Assembly: GCA_052035235.1 (NCBI GenBank)
Contig: JBPOHT010000044.1
Span: 17,077-81,076 of the forward strand
Length of the DNA stretch: 64,000 bases
DNA from: Solimonas_A sp052035235
GTDB taxonomy: Bacteria > Pseudomonadota > Gammaproteobacteria > Nevskiales > Nevskiaceae
Reading direction: 5' to 3'
The notes below the pieces were generated by a model that saw only the letters and a list, made by a program, of their open reading frames with translations, had not been told where the DNA came from and searched no databases. Of this stretch, positions 33,988-44,305 are shown piece after piece; position 1 is the first letter of the stretch, and every line of letters starts with the position of its first letter. The position numbers were made by a program, and so were the translations under genes.

Positions 33988-35298
33988 TCACTTGGTGATG
34001 CGCTTCTGCACCGCGGCTGCGGTGAAGAAGTCGGGCTTGTAGTCCGGCGTGAAGTCGTAGGGCTTGTCTTCGTTGAACATCGCCGTGATGAAGTAACGGC
34101 CGCTGTCGAAGTGATAGATCACCTCTGGCGCCGCCGAGCTGGCGAGGATGTTCGTGCCGAACTGCGTGTGTCCTTCCTGGAACTGGTAGAGCTCGCCGCG
34201 ATTGTTGTAGTTGTCCACCATGACGATGTTCCAGCCGTCCTCGTCGAGGTAGAAGCGGCGCTTCTTGAAGGTATGCGCCATGCCGGGCCGCAACTCGGCG
34301 TCCACTACCCACACGCGGTGCAGCTCGTATCGCGGCAGGTCCTGGTTCAGGTGCCCGGGGCGTGCCAGCTGCGAGAAACGGATGGTGTTGCTGCCGATGC
34401 GGTGCGAGTTGTAGGGGATAACCATCTCCCGCTTGCCCACGAGCTTCCAGTTGTAGCGCTCCAGGGTGCCGTTGAACATGTCCACCTGGTCGTAGAACTG
34501 GCTGCCGTCGGTGCCTTCGGCAGGGTTGTCGCAGCAGACCGTCGGCGCACGGCGCACGCGCTTGAGCGTGGGCGTGTAGAGCCAGGCGGCGCGCCCCTCG
34601 CTGCCGGTGCCGGCGCGGTCATGGACCAGGATCGTGGTGCCAGCCACGCGTGGCGGCGCGATGGTGGCCGACAGATAGCGCAGGAATTCGGCGTCGCCGC
34701 GGTGCAGGGTCACCGGCTTGCGGATCGAGCCGTAGGTGAACTGAACGTCTTCCAGGATCTTGGTGAGCTGGTACTGCCCATTGGCCTGGACGATCATCTG
34801 GTTGTTGTAGCGGCGCACGGCGTCGCCGCGCCAGCGCAGCTTGTGGTTCCAGATCGGCTCTGGCCCCGACTTGGGAATGGGGAAGGGCACGCCCACGCTG
34901 CAGCCGTCCAGATCATCCGGGCCATGCAGCTCGCAAAGGCTGGCATTGACCTTGGTGGCGGCATAGATCGCTTCCGGCATCGCCACAGGGCGATGTGACG
35001 GATACACCAGCATCTTGTAGGTGGGGTGCAGCGACAGCAGCTTCTTGTGCCCCTCCGACAGGCGCTCCAGCGAGCGCGACATGTTGGAGGCGGACAGCAC
35101 CATGATCGGCTGCTCGGAGTCGATCGTGGGGTCGGAGAAGAATTCACCGCTGAGCTTGCCGCGCTGCTTGCCCGGGGCCCAGGCCGGGATGCTGCCGTCC
35201 TTGTTGGCGGCCTCGGCGATGTCGGCCTTGGCTGCGGCCTGGCCAGCCAGGAAGAGCAGCGACAGGGCCGCCGTGATCCGCAGGATGGAACGGTTCAT
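33988..35298 (-). CDS. DUF1329 family exported protein
   Basis: A 436-residue protein with a signal peptide (MNRSILRITAALSLLFLAGQAAAKA) and the DUF1329 pattern: DGSIPAWAPGKQRGKLSGEFF near the N-terminus, AGTTILVHDRAGTGSEGRAAWLYTPTLKRVRRAPTVCCDNPAEGTDGSQFYDQVDMFNGTLERYNWKLVGKREMVIPYN in the middle, and RRFYLDEDGWNIVMVDNYNNRGELYQFQEGH. The fold is thought to be LolB-like and periplasmic or outer-membrane associated. Members often accompany RND exporters and hydrophobic-compound genes. Function undefined. A GGGAGAG site fixes the start. Confidence 0.88.
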   Translation of the reverse strand: MNRSILRITAALSLLFLAGQAAAKADIAEAANKDGSIPAWAPGKQRGKLSGEFFSDPTIDSEQPIMVLSASNMSRSLERLSEGHKKLLSLHPTYKMLVYPSHRPVAMPEAIYAATKVNASLCELHGPDDLDGCSVGVPFPIPKSGPEPIWNHKLRWRGDAVRRYNNQMIVQANGQYQLTKILEDVQFTYGSIRKPVTLHRGDAEFLRYLSATIAPPRVAGTTILVHDRAGTGSEGRAAWLYTPTLKRVRRAPTVCCDNPAEGTDGSQFYDQVDMFNGTLERYNWKLVGKREMVIPYNSHRIGSNTIRFSQLARPGHLNQDLPRYELHRVWVVDAELRPGMAHTFKKRRFYLDEDGWNIVMVDNYNNRGELYQFQEGHTQFGTNILASSAAPEVIYHFDSGRYFITAMFNEDKPYDFTPDYKPDFFTAAAVQKRITK

Positions 35299-35392
35299 GT
35301 TGCTCTCCCCAATCGAGCCCTGCATATGGAAGGCGCCGCCCGGAAGGCGGCACCGCCGAAGACCGGCCCCCGCCGGCCCCCGGATGCCCCGC

Positions 35393-35842
35393 TCAGGGCG
35401 AGCTGCGGTCCGGCGTCAGGATGACGCCTGACTCCTTGCCCTGTTCACTCTCGACGCGCTCGTCCTCGGCCTGGGCCTTCTTGTCCTCGCGCAGCACGGT
35501 CTTCACGTCCGGATCTTCCAGGGCCTTGTTGTCGGCGTCCGGCGCCTTGACGCCGTCCATGCGGCTGACCTTTTCGCCGTCGAACCAGAGGCTGACCACG
35601 CGGGAGGACACCTTGCCGCGCGGCGACTTGTAATAGCCCACGTAGTCCCAGCGGCGGTCCTCGAAGGGGCTGGCGGCCACGGGCGTGCCCATCAGGAAGC
35701 GGACCTGCTCTCGGCTCATGCCGACCTGGAGCTGGTCGAGCTGCTTCTGCTCGATGACGTTGCCCTGGCGGGTGGGAAGCTTGTAGACGATCTGGCAGGC
35801 GCTCAGGGCCAGAGCCGTGAGAACCAACAAAATAACGCGCAT
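35393..35842 (-). CDS. bamE: BamE, outer-membrane assembly lipoprotein
   Basis: A 149-residue lipoprotein (MRVILLVLTALALSACQIVY, lipobox Cys16) of the SmpA/OmlA family, a component of the Bam complex that inserts outer-membrane barrels. Core motifs: PTRQGNVIEQKQLDQLQVGMSREQVRFLMGTPVAASPFEDRRWDYVGYYKSPRG. The acidic C-terminal tail is longer than in E. coli. Divergence from fur is conserved in pseudomonads and xanthomonads. Confidence 0.95.
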   Translation of the reverse strand: MRVILLVLTALALSACQIVYKLPTRQGNVIEQKQLDQLQVGMSREQVRFLMGTPVAASPFEDRRWDYVGYYKSPRGKVSSRVVSLWFDGEKVSRMDGVKAPDADNKALEDPDVKTVLREDKKAQAEDERVESEQGKESGVILTPDRSSP

Positions 35843-35903
35843 GGGTTGATGCCTCGTAGGGGAGTGCGATAATACCGGAAATCCTCCCTTCGACAGGCAT
35901 CCC

Positions 35904-36320
35904 GTGGAATCGTCCGATCTTCGTAGCGCCGGCCTCAAGGTTACCCTTCCGCGCCTGAAAATCCTGGAGATGCTGGAGAGCCATCCGGCTCGCCACATGT
36001 CTGCGGAAGACATCTACCGCAAGCTGATGGACTCGGAAGAGGATATCGGCCTGGCCACGGTCTACCGTGTCCTGACCCAGTTCGAGGCCGCCGGCCTGGT
36101 CAAGCGCCACCATTTCGAGGGCGGCCATGCCGTGTTCGAACTGGAGCGCGGCCCGCACCATGACCACATGGTGAACCTGGATACCGGCGAGGTGGTGGAG
36201 TTCGTCTCCGAGGAGATCGAGAAGCTGCAGAAGCAGATCGCCGAGAAGCACGGTTTCACGGTGGAGGACCACAGCCTGGTCCTGTACGTGCGGCCCAAGG
36301 GCGGGAAGAAGAAGGGCTGA
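35904..36320 (+). CDS. fur: Fur, ferric uptake regulator
   Basis: A 138-residue iron-responsive repressor starting at a GTG (VESSDLRSAGLKVTLPRLKILEMLE). Winged-helix part MSAEDIYRKLMDSEEDIGLATVYRVLTQFEAAGLV, metal sites HHFEGGHAVFELERGPHHDHMVNLDTGEVVEF. The C-terminal CxxC pair is absent, as in other Fur proteins of this group. It is expected to act on the tonB Fur box in this window. It is divergent from bamE. Confidence 0.96.
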   Translation: MESSDLRSAGLKVTLPRLKILEMLESHPARHMSAEDIYRKLMDSEEDIGLATVYRVLTQFEAAGLVKRHHFEGGHAVFELERGPHHDHMVNLDTGEVVEFVSEEIEKLQKQIAEKHGFTVEDHSLVLYVRPKGGKKKG

Positions 36321-36499
36321 GCCTTTCCCTCTCCCCTTGCGGGAGAGGGGTAGGGAAGAGGGGGCTCGCTGGCGGTTACGCATGGCGCCGCCGATTGAAG
36401 GCTCTCCCTCTCCCTCGGCAACTGCTCCATGCGTTGCCCTACCTCGGGCATCCATGCCCTCGTCGATCTCTCCCCGCAAGGGGAGAGGGAAGACAAGAG
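36321..36499. repeat. intergenic palindromic repeats between fur and recN
   Basis: Copies of the CCCTCTCCCCTTGCGGGAGA-type element (36327-36350, and in opposite sense at about 36463-36491), which read SPARGEG-like when translated. They form strong hairpins between the convergent fur and recN genes and probably serve as terminators for both. Confidence 0.65.
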
Positions 36500-38185
36500 T
36501 CAGGCTTTCGCCGCTCTCTGCAGCAAATCCTTCGCATGATTCAGCGCGGCCGCCGTGATCTCCACGCCGCCCTGCATGCGCGCCAGCTCTTCCACACGAT
36601 CCTTGTCGGCCAGCGGCCGTACGCGGGTGTAGGTCTGGCCTGACTTCACTTCCTTGGCGATGGCGAACTGGCGGTGGCCCTGGGCGGCGACCTGCGCCAG
36701 GTGGGTCACGCAGAGCACCTGGCCCTGCTGGCCGCCCAGCTCGCGCAGCTTCTGGCCCACCACCTCGGCTACGCCGCCGCTGATGCCGGCGTCCACCTCG
36801 TCGAAGATCATGGTGGCGGCGCCGGAACGCTGCTGGCCCACCACCTGCACCGCCAGGGACACGCGTGACAGTTCGCCACCGGAGGCCACCTTGGCCAGGG
36901 GGCGGGGCGGCTGCCCGGGGTTGGCACTGAAATCGAATCGCACTTCATCGTCGCCGCTGCTGCGGGGGCGGCCCTCGGCGTCGGTCTCCACGGCGGCCAG
37001 GAACTGGGCGTTGGCCATGCCCAGCTGGCGCACGATCGCCGAAACCTGCTCGCCGAAACCCTTGGCGGCCTTGCGCCGGGCGGTGCCCAGCTTGGCGGCG
37101 GCCTCGCGGTAACGCTTCAAAGCCGCCGCACGTCGGGCTTCCAGGGCCTCCATCTGGCCGGCCGCATCTTCCAGGCCGCCGAGCTCTTGGCGCAGAACCG
37201 CGAGCTTTTCCGGCAATTCCGCCGGGCGGATGCGGTGCTTGCGCGCCAGGTCGTGGATGTCGGCCATGCGCTGCTCCAACTGCGCCAGCTGTTCCGGGTC
37301 CAGATCCAGGCGGGCGAGCAGGCGGCTCAGGGAGTCGGCCGCCTCACGCACCTGGGCCTGGGCGCTTTCGGCCAGGTCCAGGGCCTCGCGGAAACCATCG
37401 TGCAGCGGCACCAGGCCGGTCAGCAGGCCGGAGGCGGTCGCCAACTGGTCGTAGAGGCTGGCCTCGGCGCCATAGAGCATCTCCTGGGCCTGGTTGCCTT
37501 CCTGCATCAGCCGGCCGGCGTTGGCCAGGCGGCGGTGCTCGGCCTCCACCTGCTCGATCTCGCCTTCGCCCAGGTTCATGGCCTCCAGCTCTTGCAGCTG
37601 GAAGCGTAGATAGTCCAGCTGCGCCGGATCGCGGCTGCCGGCCGTGCGCAGGCGCTCGATCTGCTTCTCCACGTCGGACACTGCGCGGGCGGCTTCGCGC
37701 ACCGCATCCAGTGCCGTCACGTGGCCGCCGAACTGGTCCAGCAGGCCGCGCTGCACCTCGGGGCGTAGCAGGGTCTGGCTCTCGGACTGGCCGAAGATCT
37801 CGATCAAGCGCTCGCCCAGGTCCCGCAACGGGCCGGCGTTGACCGGCTGGCCGTTGACGAAGGCGCGGGTGCGGCCCTCGGCGTAGACCACGCGGCGCAC
37901 CAGGCAGCGGCCGGGTTCATCTTCGTCGACCAACTCCTGTTCCTTGAGCCAGGCGGCGGCTTCGCCGTCGGCGACCAGCGCGAACTCGGCGCTGACCTCG
38001 GCCTTCTCCTGGCCGCTGCGCACCAGGCTGGCGTCGGCGCGGCTGCCGACGATCAGGCCGATGGCGTCGATCAGGATCGACTTGCCGGCGCCGGTCTCAC
38101 CGGTCAGCGTGGTGAAGCCGCGGCCGAAGTCGAGGGCCAGCTCGTCGATGATGGCGAGATTCTTGATCTGCAGGTGGGTCAGCAT
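36500..38185 (-). CDS. recN: RecN DNA repair ATPase
   Basis: An SMC-like protein of double-strand-break repair, 561 residues. Walker A GETGAGKS near residue 30 (MLTHLQIKNLAIIDELALDFGRGFTTLTGETGAGKSILIDAIGLIVG), long central coiled coils, then VASGGELSRVSLAVQVV (ABC signature) and MIFDEVDAGISGGVAEVVGQKLRELG (Walker B), CVTHLAQVAAQGHRQFAIAK. Length is normal. It lies 17 bases after nadK on the same strand, probably co-transcribed. Confidence 0.97.
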   Translation of the reverse strand: MLTHLQIKNLAIIDELALDFGRGFTTLTGETGAGKSILIDAIGLIVGSRADASLVRSGQEKAEVSAEFALVADGEAAAWLKEQELVDEDEPGRCLVRRVVYAEGRTRAFVNGQPVNAGPLRDLGERLIEIFGQSESQTLLRPEVQRGLLDQFGGHVTALDAVREAARAVSDVEKQIERLRTAGSRDPAQLDYLRFQLQELEAMNLGEGEIEQVEAEHRRLANAGRLMQEGNQAQEMLYGAEASLYDQLATASGLLTGLVPLHDGFREALDLAESAQAQVREAADSLSRLLARLDLDPEQLAQLEQRMADIHDLARKHRIRPAELPEKLAVLRQELGGLEDAAGQMEALEARRAAALKRYREAAAKLGTARRKAAKGFGEQVSAIVRQLGMANAQFLAAVETDAEGRPRSSGDDEVRFDFSANPGQPPRPLAKVASGGELSRVSLAVQVVGQQRSGAATMIFDEVDAGISGGVAEVVGQKLRELGGQQGQVLCVTHLAQVAAQGHRQFAIAKEVKSGQTYTRVRPLADKDRVEELARMQGGVEITAAALNHAKDLLQRAAKA

Positions 38186-38202
38186 GGGTCAGACTTGGAG
38201 GC

Positions 38203-39093
38203 TCAGCCCGGCGCGCGCTGCGCAGGGCCGCGGCCCCAATGAAGTTTGCTGCGCAAGAGGTTGAAGTAGCTGTAATTCTTGGGGTGGATCAGGCTCAGGG
38301 GCCACTCGGCACGGGAGACTTCCACGGCATCGCCCGGCTGCAGGATCTCGCTGGTCTGGCCGTCGCAGGTCAGCATCACGCGGGAGCCTTCATGGCCACC
38401 CAGCACGATGCGCACGGTCTGGCTGGCGCTGACCACGATCGGGCGGTCGGACAGAGTGTGCGGGCAGATCGGCACCAGGGCCAGCGCATCCAGCGAGGGG
38501 TGCACCACCGGGCCGCCGCCGGACAGGGCATAGGCCGTGGAGCCGGTGGGCGAGGCGATGATGAAGCCGTCGGCGCGGTGCTGCGAGATGAATTCGCCGT
38601 CGATCCAGGTTTCGAACTCCACCATGCGGATGGCGGCCTGGTTGCGGATGACCACGTCGTTTACGGCCAGGGCCGGCTGCACCGGCTTGCCGTTGCGCAG
38701 GATGCGGCAGCTCAGCAGCAGGCGGTCCTCGCGCAGGTATTCGCCGCGGAAGATCGCCCCCAGGCTTTCGCGCATGTCCTCGGGGGTCACGTCCACCATG
38801 AAGCCGAGGCGGCCCTGGTTGATGCCGAGCAGGGGCACCGCGGCCGGGGCCATCTCACGTGCCGCCGACAGCAGGGTGCCGTCGCCGCCCACCACCACCA
38901 CCAGCTCGCAGCGCTTGGCCAGTTCGGCGCGGGTGACGAAGCTCACCGGCTCATCGACCAGGTCGGCGCTGTAGGTGTCCACCAGCACGGTGCGATCCAG
39001 TTCCGCCAGATGGCGGCACAGGGCATTGAGCACAGGCGCAACCTGGGGGCTGCGGTGCTTGCCGATCACACCGACGGTCTTGAAATGGGTCAT
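38203..39093 (-). CDS. nadK: NAD kinase
   Basis: Phosphorylates NAD to NADP. The 296-residue protein contains the GGDGT motif (VVVGGDGTLLSAARE), the NE/D-type segment (VNDVVIRNQAAIRMVEFETWIDGEF) and ASPTGSTAYALSGGGPVVHPSLDALALVPICPHTLSDRPIVV. The position between recN and hrcA is conserved in this group. Confidence 0.97.
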   Translation of the reverse strand: MTHFKTVGVIGKHRSPQVAPVLNALCRHLAELDRTVLVDTYSADLVDEPVSFVTRAELAKRCELVVVVGGDGTLLSAAREMAPAAVPLLGINQGRLGFMVDVTPEDMRESLGAIFRGEYLREDRLLLSCRILRNGKPVQPALAVNDVVIRNQAAIRMVEFETWIDGEFISQHRADGFIIASPTGSTAYALSGGGPVVHPSLDALALVPICPHTLSDRPIVVSASQTVRIVLGGHEGSRVMLTCDGQTSEILQPGDAVEVSRAEWPLSLIHPKNYSYFNLLRSKLHWGRGPAQRAPG

Positions 39094-39136
39094 GGGGAGC
39101 TTTGAAGCCGCGACGGCCCGGAAAATACCACGAAAT

Positions 39137-39163
39137 CTCGCGCTCCTGATGCGTTCGTGCTAT
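39137..39163. promoter_or_regulatory. degenerate CIRCE element (HrcA operator)
   Basis: CTCGCGCTC-N9-TCGTGCTAT matches the CIRCE consensus TTAGCACTC-N9-GAGTGCTAA at 12 of 18 positions with the exact nine-base spacing. It ends 35 bases before the hrcA start. HrcA binds CIRCE, so this would be autoregulation of the hrcA-grpE-dnaK-dnaJ cluster. Confidence 0.45.
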
Positions 39164-39198
39164 TGAAATATGATCGGAAGTCCTTCATTTTCTGCAAC

Positions 39199-40239
39199 AT
39201 GTCGAATCCCCTGGACTCCCGCGCCGCAGAGCTGCTGAAGCTGCTGGTCGAGCGCTATATCCACGATGGCCAGCCGGTCGGCTCGCGCACGCTCTCGCGC
39301 ATGGCCGCGCTGGGGCTGTCGCCGGCGACGATCCGCAACGTCATGGCCGACCTGGACGAGCTGGGCTTCGTCGCTTCGCCGCATACCTCGGCCGGGCGCA
39401 TCCCGACCACGCGGGGCTATCGCTACTTCGTCAACAACATGCTGGCGCCGGAGCCGCTCTCGGAACACGAGCGCGAGCACATCGTCGACACCCTGGTGCC
39501 GCACCGTGCCCGCTCCGAGGCCGATCTGGTGCAGGCCGCCTCGGCGCTGCTGTCGCAGCTGTCGCACATGGCCGGCGTGGTCACCGTGCCGCGCCGCAAC
39601 CTGGCGATCCTGCGCCAGGTGGAGTTCCTGCCGCTGTCGGGCAACCGCGTGCTGGCGATCCTGGTGGTGAACCAGGCCGAGGTGCAGAACCGCGTCATCC
39701 ACACCGAGCGTCCCTATGGCGCCGATGAACTGGGCCGTTATGCCGCGATGCTCAACGAGCAGTTCGCCGGGCGTGACCTGGTGAGCCTGCGCAATGCGCT
39801 GATGAGCGACGCCCTCGATACCCAGAGTCGCCTCAACCTGCATCTGCGAGATGCCGCCTCCATGGCCGAGCAGGCCGTGACCGGCGAGCGTGCCCCGGAC
39901 TACGTCCTGGCCGGCGGCAGCAACCTGATGGGCTTCCAGGAGCTGGCCGACGTGCAGCGCCTGCGCGGCCTGTTCGACGCCCTGGACCGCAAGCGTGACC
40001 TGCTGAACCTGTTCGACCAGTGCCTGGGGGCGGACGGCGTGCAGATCTTCATCGGCGACGAGTCCGGCTACCAGGTGCTGGACGAGTGCAGCGTGGTCAC
40101 CGCGCCGTACTTCGTCGAGGGCCAGGTGGCAGGGGTGCTGGGCGTGATCGGCCCGACCCGCATGGCTTACCGCCGCATCATTCCACTGGTGCAGGAAACC
40201 GCCCGGGTGCTCACCCAGGGCTTGAAAACCGGCGGCTAA
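39199..40239 (+). CDS. hrcA: HrcA heat-inducible transcription repressor
   Basis: A 346-residue repressor of class I heat-shock genes (MSNPLDSRAAELLKLLVERYIHDGQPVGSRTLSRMAALGLSPATIRNVMADLDELGFVASPHTSAGRIPTTRGYRYFVNNML). The C-terminal part has GVLGVIGPTRMAYRRIIPLVQETARVL. The start is at the ATG at 39199; in-frame codons further upstream overlap the CIRCE-like site. It precedes grpE-dnaK-dnaJ. Confidence 0.96.
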   Translation: MSNPLDSRAAELLKLLVERYIHDGQPVGSRTLSRMAALGLSPATIRNVMADLDELGFVASPHTSAGRIPTTRGYRYFVNNMLAPEPLSEHEREHIVDTLVPHRARSEADLVQAASALLSQLSHMAGVVTVPRRNLAILRQVEFLPLSGNRVLAILVVNQAEVQNRVIHTERPYGADELGRYAAMLNEQFAGRDLVSLRNALMSDALDTQSRLNLHLRDAASMAEQAVTGERAPDYVLAGGSNLMGFQELADVQRLRGLFDALDRKRDLLNLFDQCLGADGVQIFIGDESGYQVLDECSVVTAPYFVEGQVAGVLGVIGPTRMAYRRIIPLVQETARVLTQGLKTGG

Positions 40240-40260
40240 CCCCCAAAAGGCTGTCTGGAG

Positions 40261-40291
40261 AGGCCCGCAGCAGGCGCGGGCGGCCTTTTTT
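40261..40291 (+). terminator. terminator between hrcA and grpE
   Basis: AGGCCCGC...GCGGGCGGCCT followed by six T, 20 bases after hrcA. grpE therefore probably has its own promoter, although partial read-through is possible. Confidence 0.7.
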
Positions 40292-40360
40292 CATTATCCT
40301 GCGCGCCCCTGAACGGGCTCCAAACCCGCTAGAACCCCCAAAAAGCCGACAAAAGCCGAC

Positions 40361-40909
40361 ATGACTACGCCGGAAACCCAGGCCCCCGCGGACGAAGCTC
40401 CGCTGCCCGACGACGCCAACGCCGAGATCGCCGCCCTCAGCCAGGAGCTGGAGCAGGCCCGCGCCGAAGTCGCCGCCGCCAAGGATGCGCAGCTGCGCGC
40501 CGCCGCGGACCTCGAAAACACCCGCCGCCGCCTCGAGCGCGACGCCGCCAACAGCCTCAAGTTCGCCAACGAACGCGTGATCGGCGACCTGCTGGCCGTG
40601 GCCGACAGCCTGGAACTGGGCCTCAAGGCCGCCGGCAGCGCCGAGGGCGCCGCCAAGGCCCTGGCCGATGGCATGCAGCTGACCTACCGCCAGCTGATGT
40701 CGGTGCTGGAGAAGCACGGCGTCAAGGTCGTGGACCCCACCGGCCAGCCTTTCAACCCGGACCACCACCAGGCCATGACCATGGCCGAGTCTGCCGATCT
40801 GCCGGCCAACCACGTCCTCAGCACCATGCAGAAGGGCTACCTGCTGCATGAGCGCCTGCTGCGCCCGGCGATGGTCGTGGTCTCCAGGGCCCCGGCCGCG
40901 GCAGGCTGA
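40361..40909 (+). CDS. grpE: GrpE nucleotide exchange factor
   Basis: A 182-residue co-chaperone that releases ADP from DnaK. It has an N-terminal acidic coiled coil (PDDANAEIAALSQELEQARAEVAAAKDAQLRAAADLENTRRRLERDA), then FANERVIGDLLAVADSLELGLKAA and the beta domain (GVKVVDPTGQPFNPDHHQAMTMAESADLPANHVLSTMQKGYLLHERLLRPAMVVV). It lies upstream of dnaK. Confidence 0.97.
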   Translation: MTTPETQAPADEAPLPDDANAEIAALSQELEQARAEVAAAKDAQLRAAADLENTRRRLERDAANSLKFANERVIGDLLAVADSLELGLKAAGSAEGAAKALADGMQLTYRQLMSVLEKHGVKVVDPTGQPFNPDHHQAMTMAESADLPANHVLSTMQKGYLLHERLLRPAMVVVSRAPAAAG

Positions 40910-40930
40910 TATACGGTTGTGCAGTGGCCT

Positions 40931-40958
40931 CTTGAATCGCCATTCCGCGCCATCAAAT
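40931..40958 (+). promoter_or_regulatory. candidate heat-shock (sigma-32) promoter of dnaK
   Basis: CTTGAAT, then 12 bases, then CCATCAAAT, similar to the sigma-32 pattern CTTGAAA-N12/14-CCCCATNT. It lies about 40 bases before the dnaK start in the 86-base gap after grpE. Confidence 0.5.
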
Positions 40959-40995
40959 AACGCATAAGCAACGAAATTCACGGAGTACCTGAGTA

Positions 40996-42930
<1,935 letters not shown>

Positions 42931-42997
42931 GCCCTGGTCGGGCAAAGGGGTGAGGCTAACGGCATGTCGCCGCGCCTCGCCCCTTGCTCGTTTCTGG

Positions 42998-43017
42998 GAG
43001 AGATCGCGCGATCTCTC
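42998..43017. repeat. perfect 20-base palindrome
   Basis: GAGAGATCGCGCGATCTCTC is its own reverse complement. It lies in the 232-base dnaK-dnaJ interval, about 70 bases after the dnaK stop. It could be a stabilising or attenuating hairpin, or an intergenic repeat. Confidence 0.6.
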
Positions 43018-43028
43018 TCCCTCACCCA

Positions 43029-43047
43029 CCGCCCGCGCCGCGGGCGG
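43029..43047. repeat. GC hairpin and SGRGW-type intergenic repeat
   Basis: CCGCCCGC-GCC-GCGGGCGG followed by CCCCTCTCCCACTGAGTGGG, a variant of the element seen between fur and recN. Together with the preceding palindrome it fills the gap between dnaK and dnaJ. Confidence 0.55.
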
Positions 43048-43162
43048 TTCCCCCTCTCCCACTGAGTGGGCGAGGATGGGTTGGTCGACAGCCTCTGGCT
43101 CTCGGTACCGGGTTGGGGTTTTGCATTGTGGTTCTTGAAGCAGGGATTGGGGACGTAGCCGG

Positions 43163-44290
43163 ATGAAGCGCGACTACTACGACGTACTCGGGGTCGAGAA
43201 AACCGCCACCGAGGATGAGCTGAAGAAGGCCTATCGCAAGCTGGCGATGAAGTACCACCCGGACCGCAATCCGGGCGACAAGGCGGCCGAAGAGAAATTC
43301 AAGGAAGCCAACGAGGCCTACGAGGTGCTTTGCGACGCGCAGAAGCGCGCGGTCTACGACAAGCACGGCCATGAAGGCCTGCAGCGTGGCGGCCCGGGTG
43401 GCTTCGGCGGCGGTGCCGGTGGTTTCTCCGACATCTTCGGCGACGTCTTCTCCGACATCTTCGGTGGCGGCGGTGGTGGACGTGGCGGCCCGCGTCGCGG
43501 CGCGGACCTGCGCTACATGATGGAGCTGACGCTGGAGCAGGCGATCTTCGGCACCACCGAATCGATCCGCATCCCCACCTGGGGCGACTGCGAACCCTGC
43601 CACGGCAACGGTACGGCCGACGCCAAGAAGCCCTCGTCCTGCCCGACCTGCAAGGGCTCTGGACAGGTGCGCGTGCAGCAGGGCTTCTTCGTGCTGCAGC
43701 AGACCTGCCCGCACTGCCGCGGCCGCGGCACCACCATCACCGACCCCTGCAAGAGCTGCCGCGGCGCCGGCAAGATCAAGCGCGAGAAGACGCTGGAAGT
43801 GAAGATTCCCGCCGGCGTGGATACCGGCGACCGCATCCGCCTGACCGGCGAGGGCGAGCCCGGCGACAAGGGCGCCACGCCGGGTGACCTATACGTGCAG
43901 ATCAACGTGCACCCGCACGATTTCTTCGAGCGCGACGGCAACGACCTGCACTGCACCGTGCCGATCTCCATCGTCACCGCGGCGTTGGGCGGCAAGCTGG
44001 AAGTTCCGACGCTGGACAGCCGCGCCGAGATCGATATCCCGGATGGCACGCAGAGCGGCAAGCAGTTCCGCCTGCGCGGCAAGGGCGTGCGCTCGATCCG
44101 CAGCTCGGCCACGGGCGACCTCTACTGCACCGTGATGGTCGAAACCCCGGTCAAGCTCAGCCGCCAGCAGAAGGACCTGCTGCGCGACTTCGGCAAGACC
44201 CTCGAGGGCAAGGAAGCCAGCCACCACCACCCGGAAACCTCGTCCTGGCTGAACCGCGCCAAGCAGTTCATCGACGATCACCTGAAGTAA
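43163..44290 (+). CDS. dnaJ: DnaJ (Hsp40) co-chaperone
   Basis: A 375-residue DnaK partner: J domain 1-70 with HPD in MKYHPDRNPGD, a Gly/Phe-rich region (about 75-110), four zinc-finger repeats (CEPCHGNG, CPTCKGSG, CPHCRGRG, CKSCRGAG) and the C-terminal peptide-binding domains. It stimulates the DnaK ATPase and hands over substrates. It is separated from dnaK by a hairpin-rich 232-base gap. Confidence 0.98.
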   Translation: MKRDYYDVLGVEKTATEDELKKAYRKLAMKYHPDRNPGDKAAEEKFKEANEAYEVLCDAQKRAVYDKHGHEGLQRGGPGGFGGGAGGFSDIFGDVFSDIFGGGGGGRGGPRRGADLRYMMELTLEQAIFGTTESIRIPTWGDCEPCHGNGTADAKKPSSCPTCKGSGQVRVQQGFFVLQQTCPHCRGRGTTITDPCKSCRGAGKIKREKTLEVKIPAGVDTGDRIRLTGEGEPGDKGATPGDLYVQINVHPHDFFERDGNDLHCTVPISIVTAALGGKLEVPTLDSRAEIDIPDGTQSGKQFRLRGKGVRSIRSSATGDLYCTVMVETPVKLSRQQKDLLRDFGKTLEGKEASHHHPETSSWLNRAKQFIDDHLK

Positions 44291-44305
44291 GCGGGAGCCG
44301 CGACG

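Noticed and set aside
33907..34998. Plus-strand frame starting MDWIPAFAGMT
   Set aside because: The start is a dispersed palindromic repeat and the rest is antisense to the DUF1329 gene.
36337..36643. Small frames between fur and recN (SPARGEG-type translations)
   Set aside because: They are translations of dispersed intergenic repeats.
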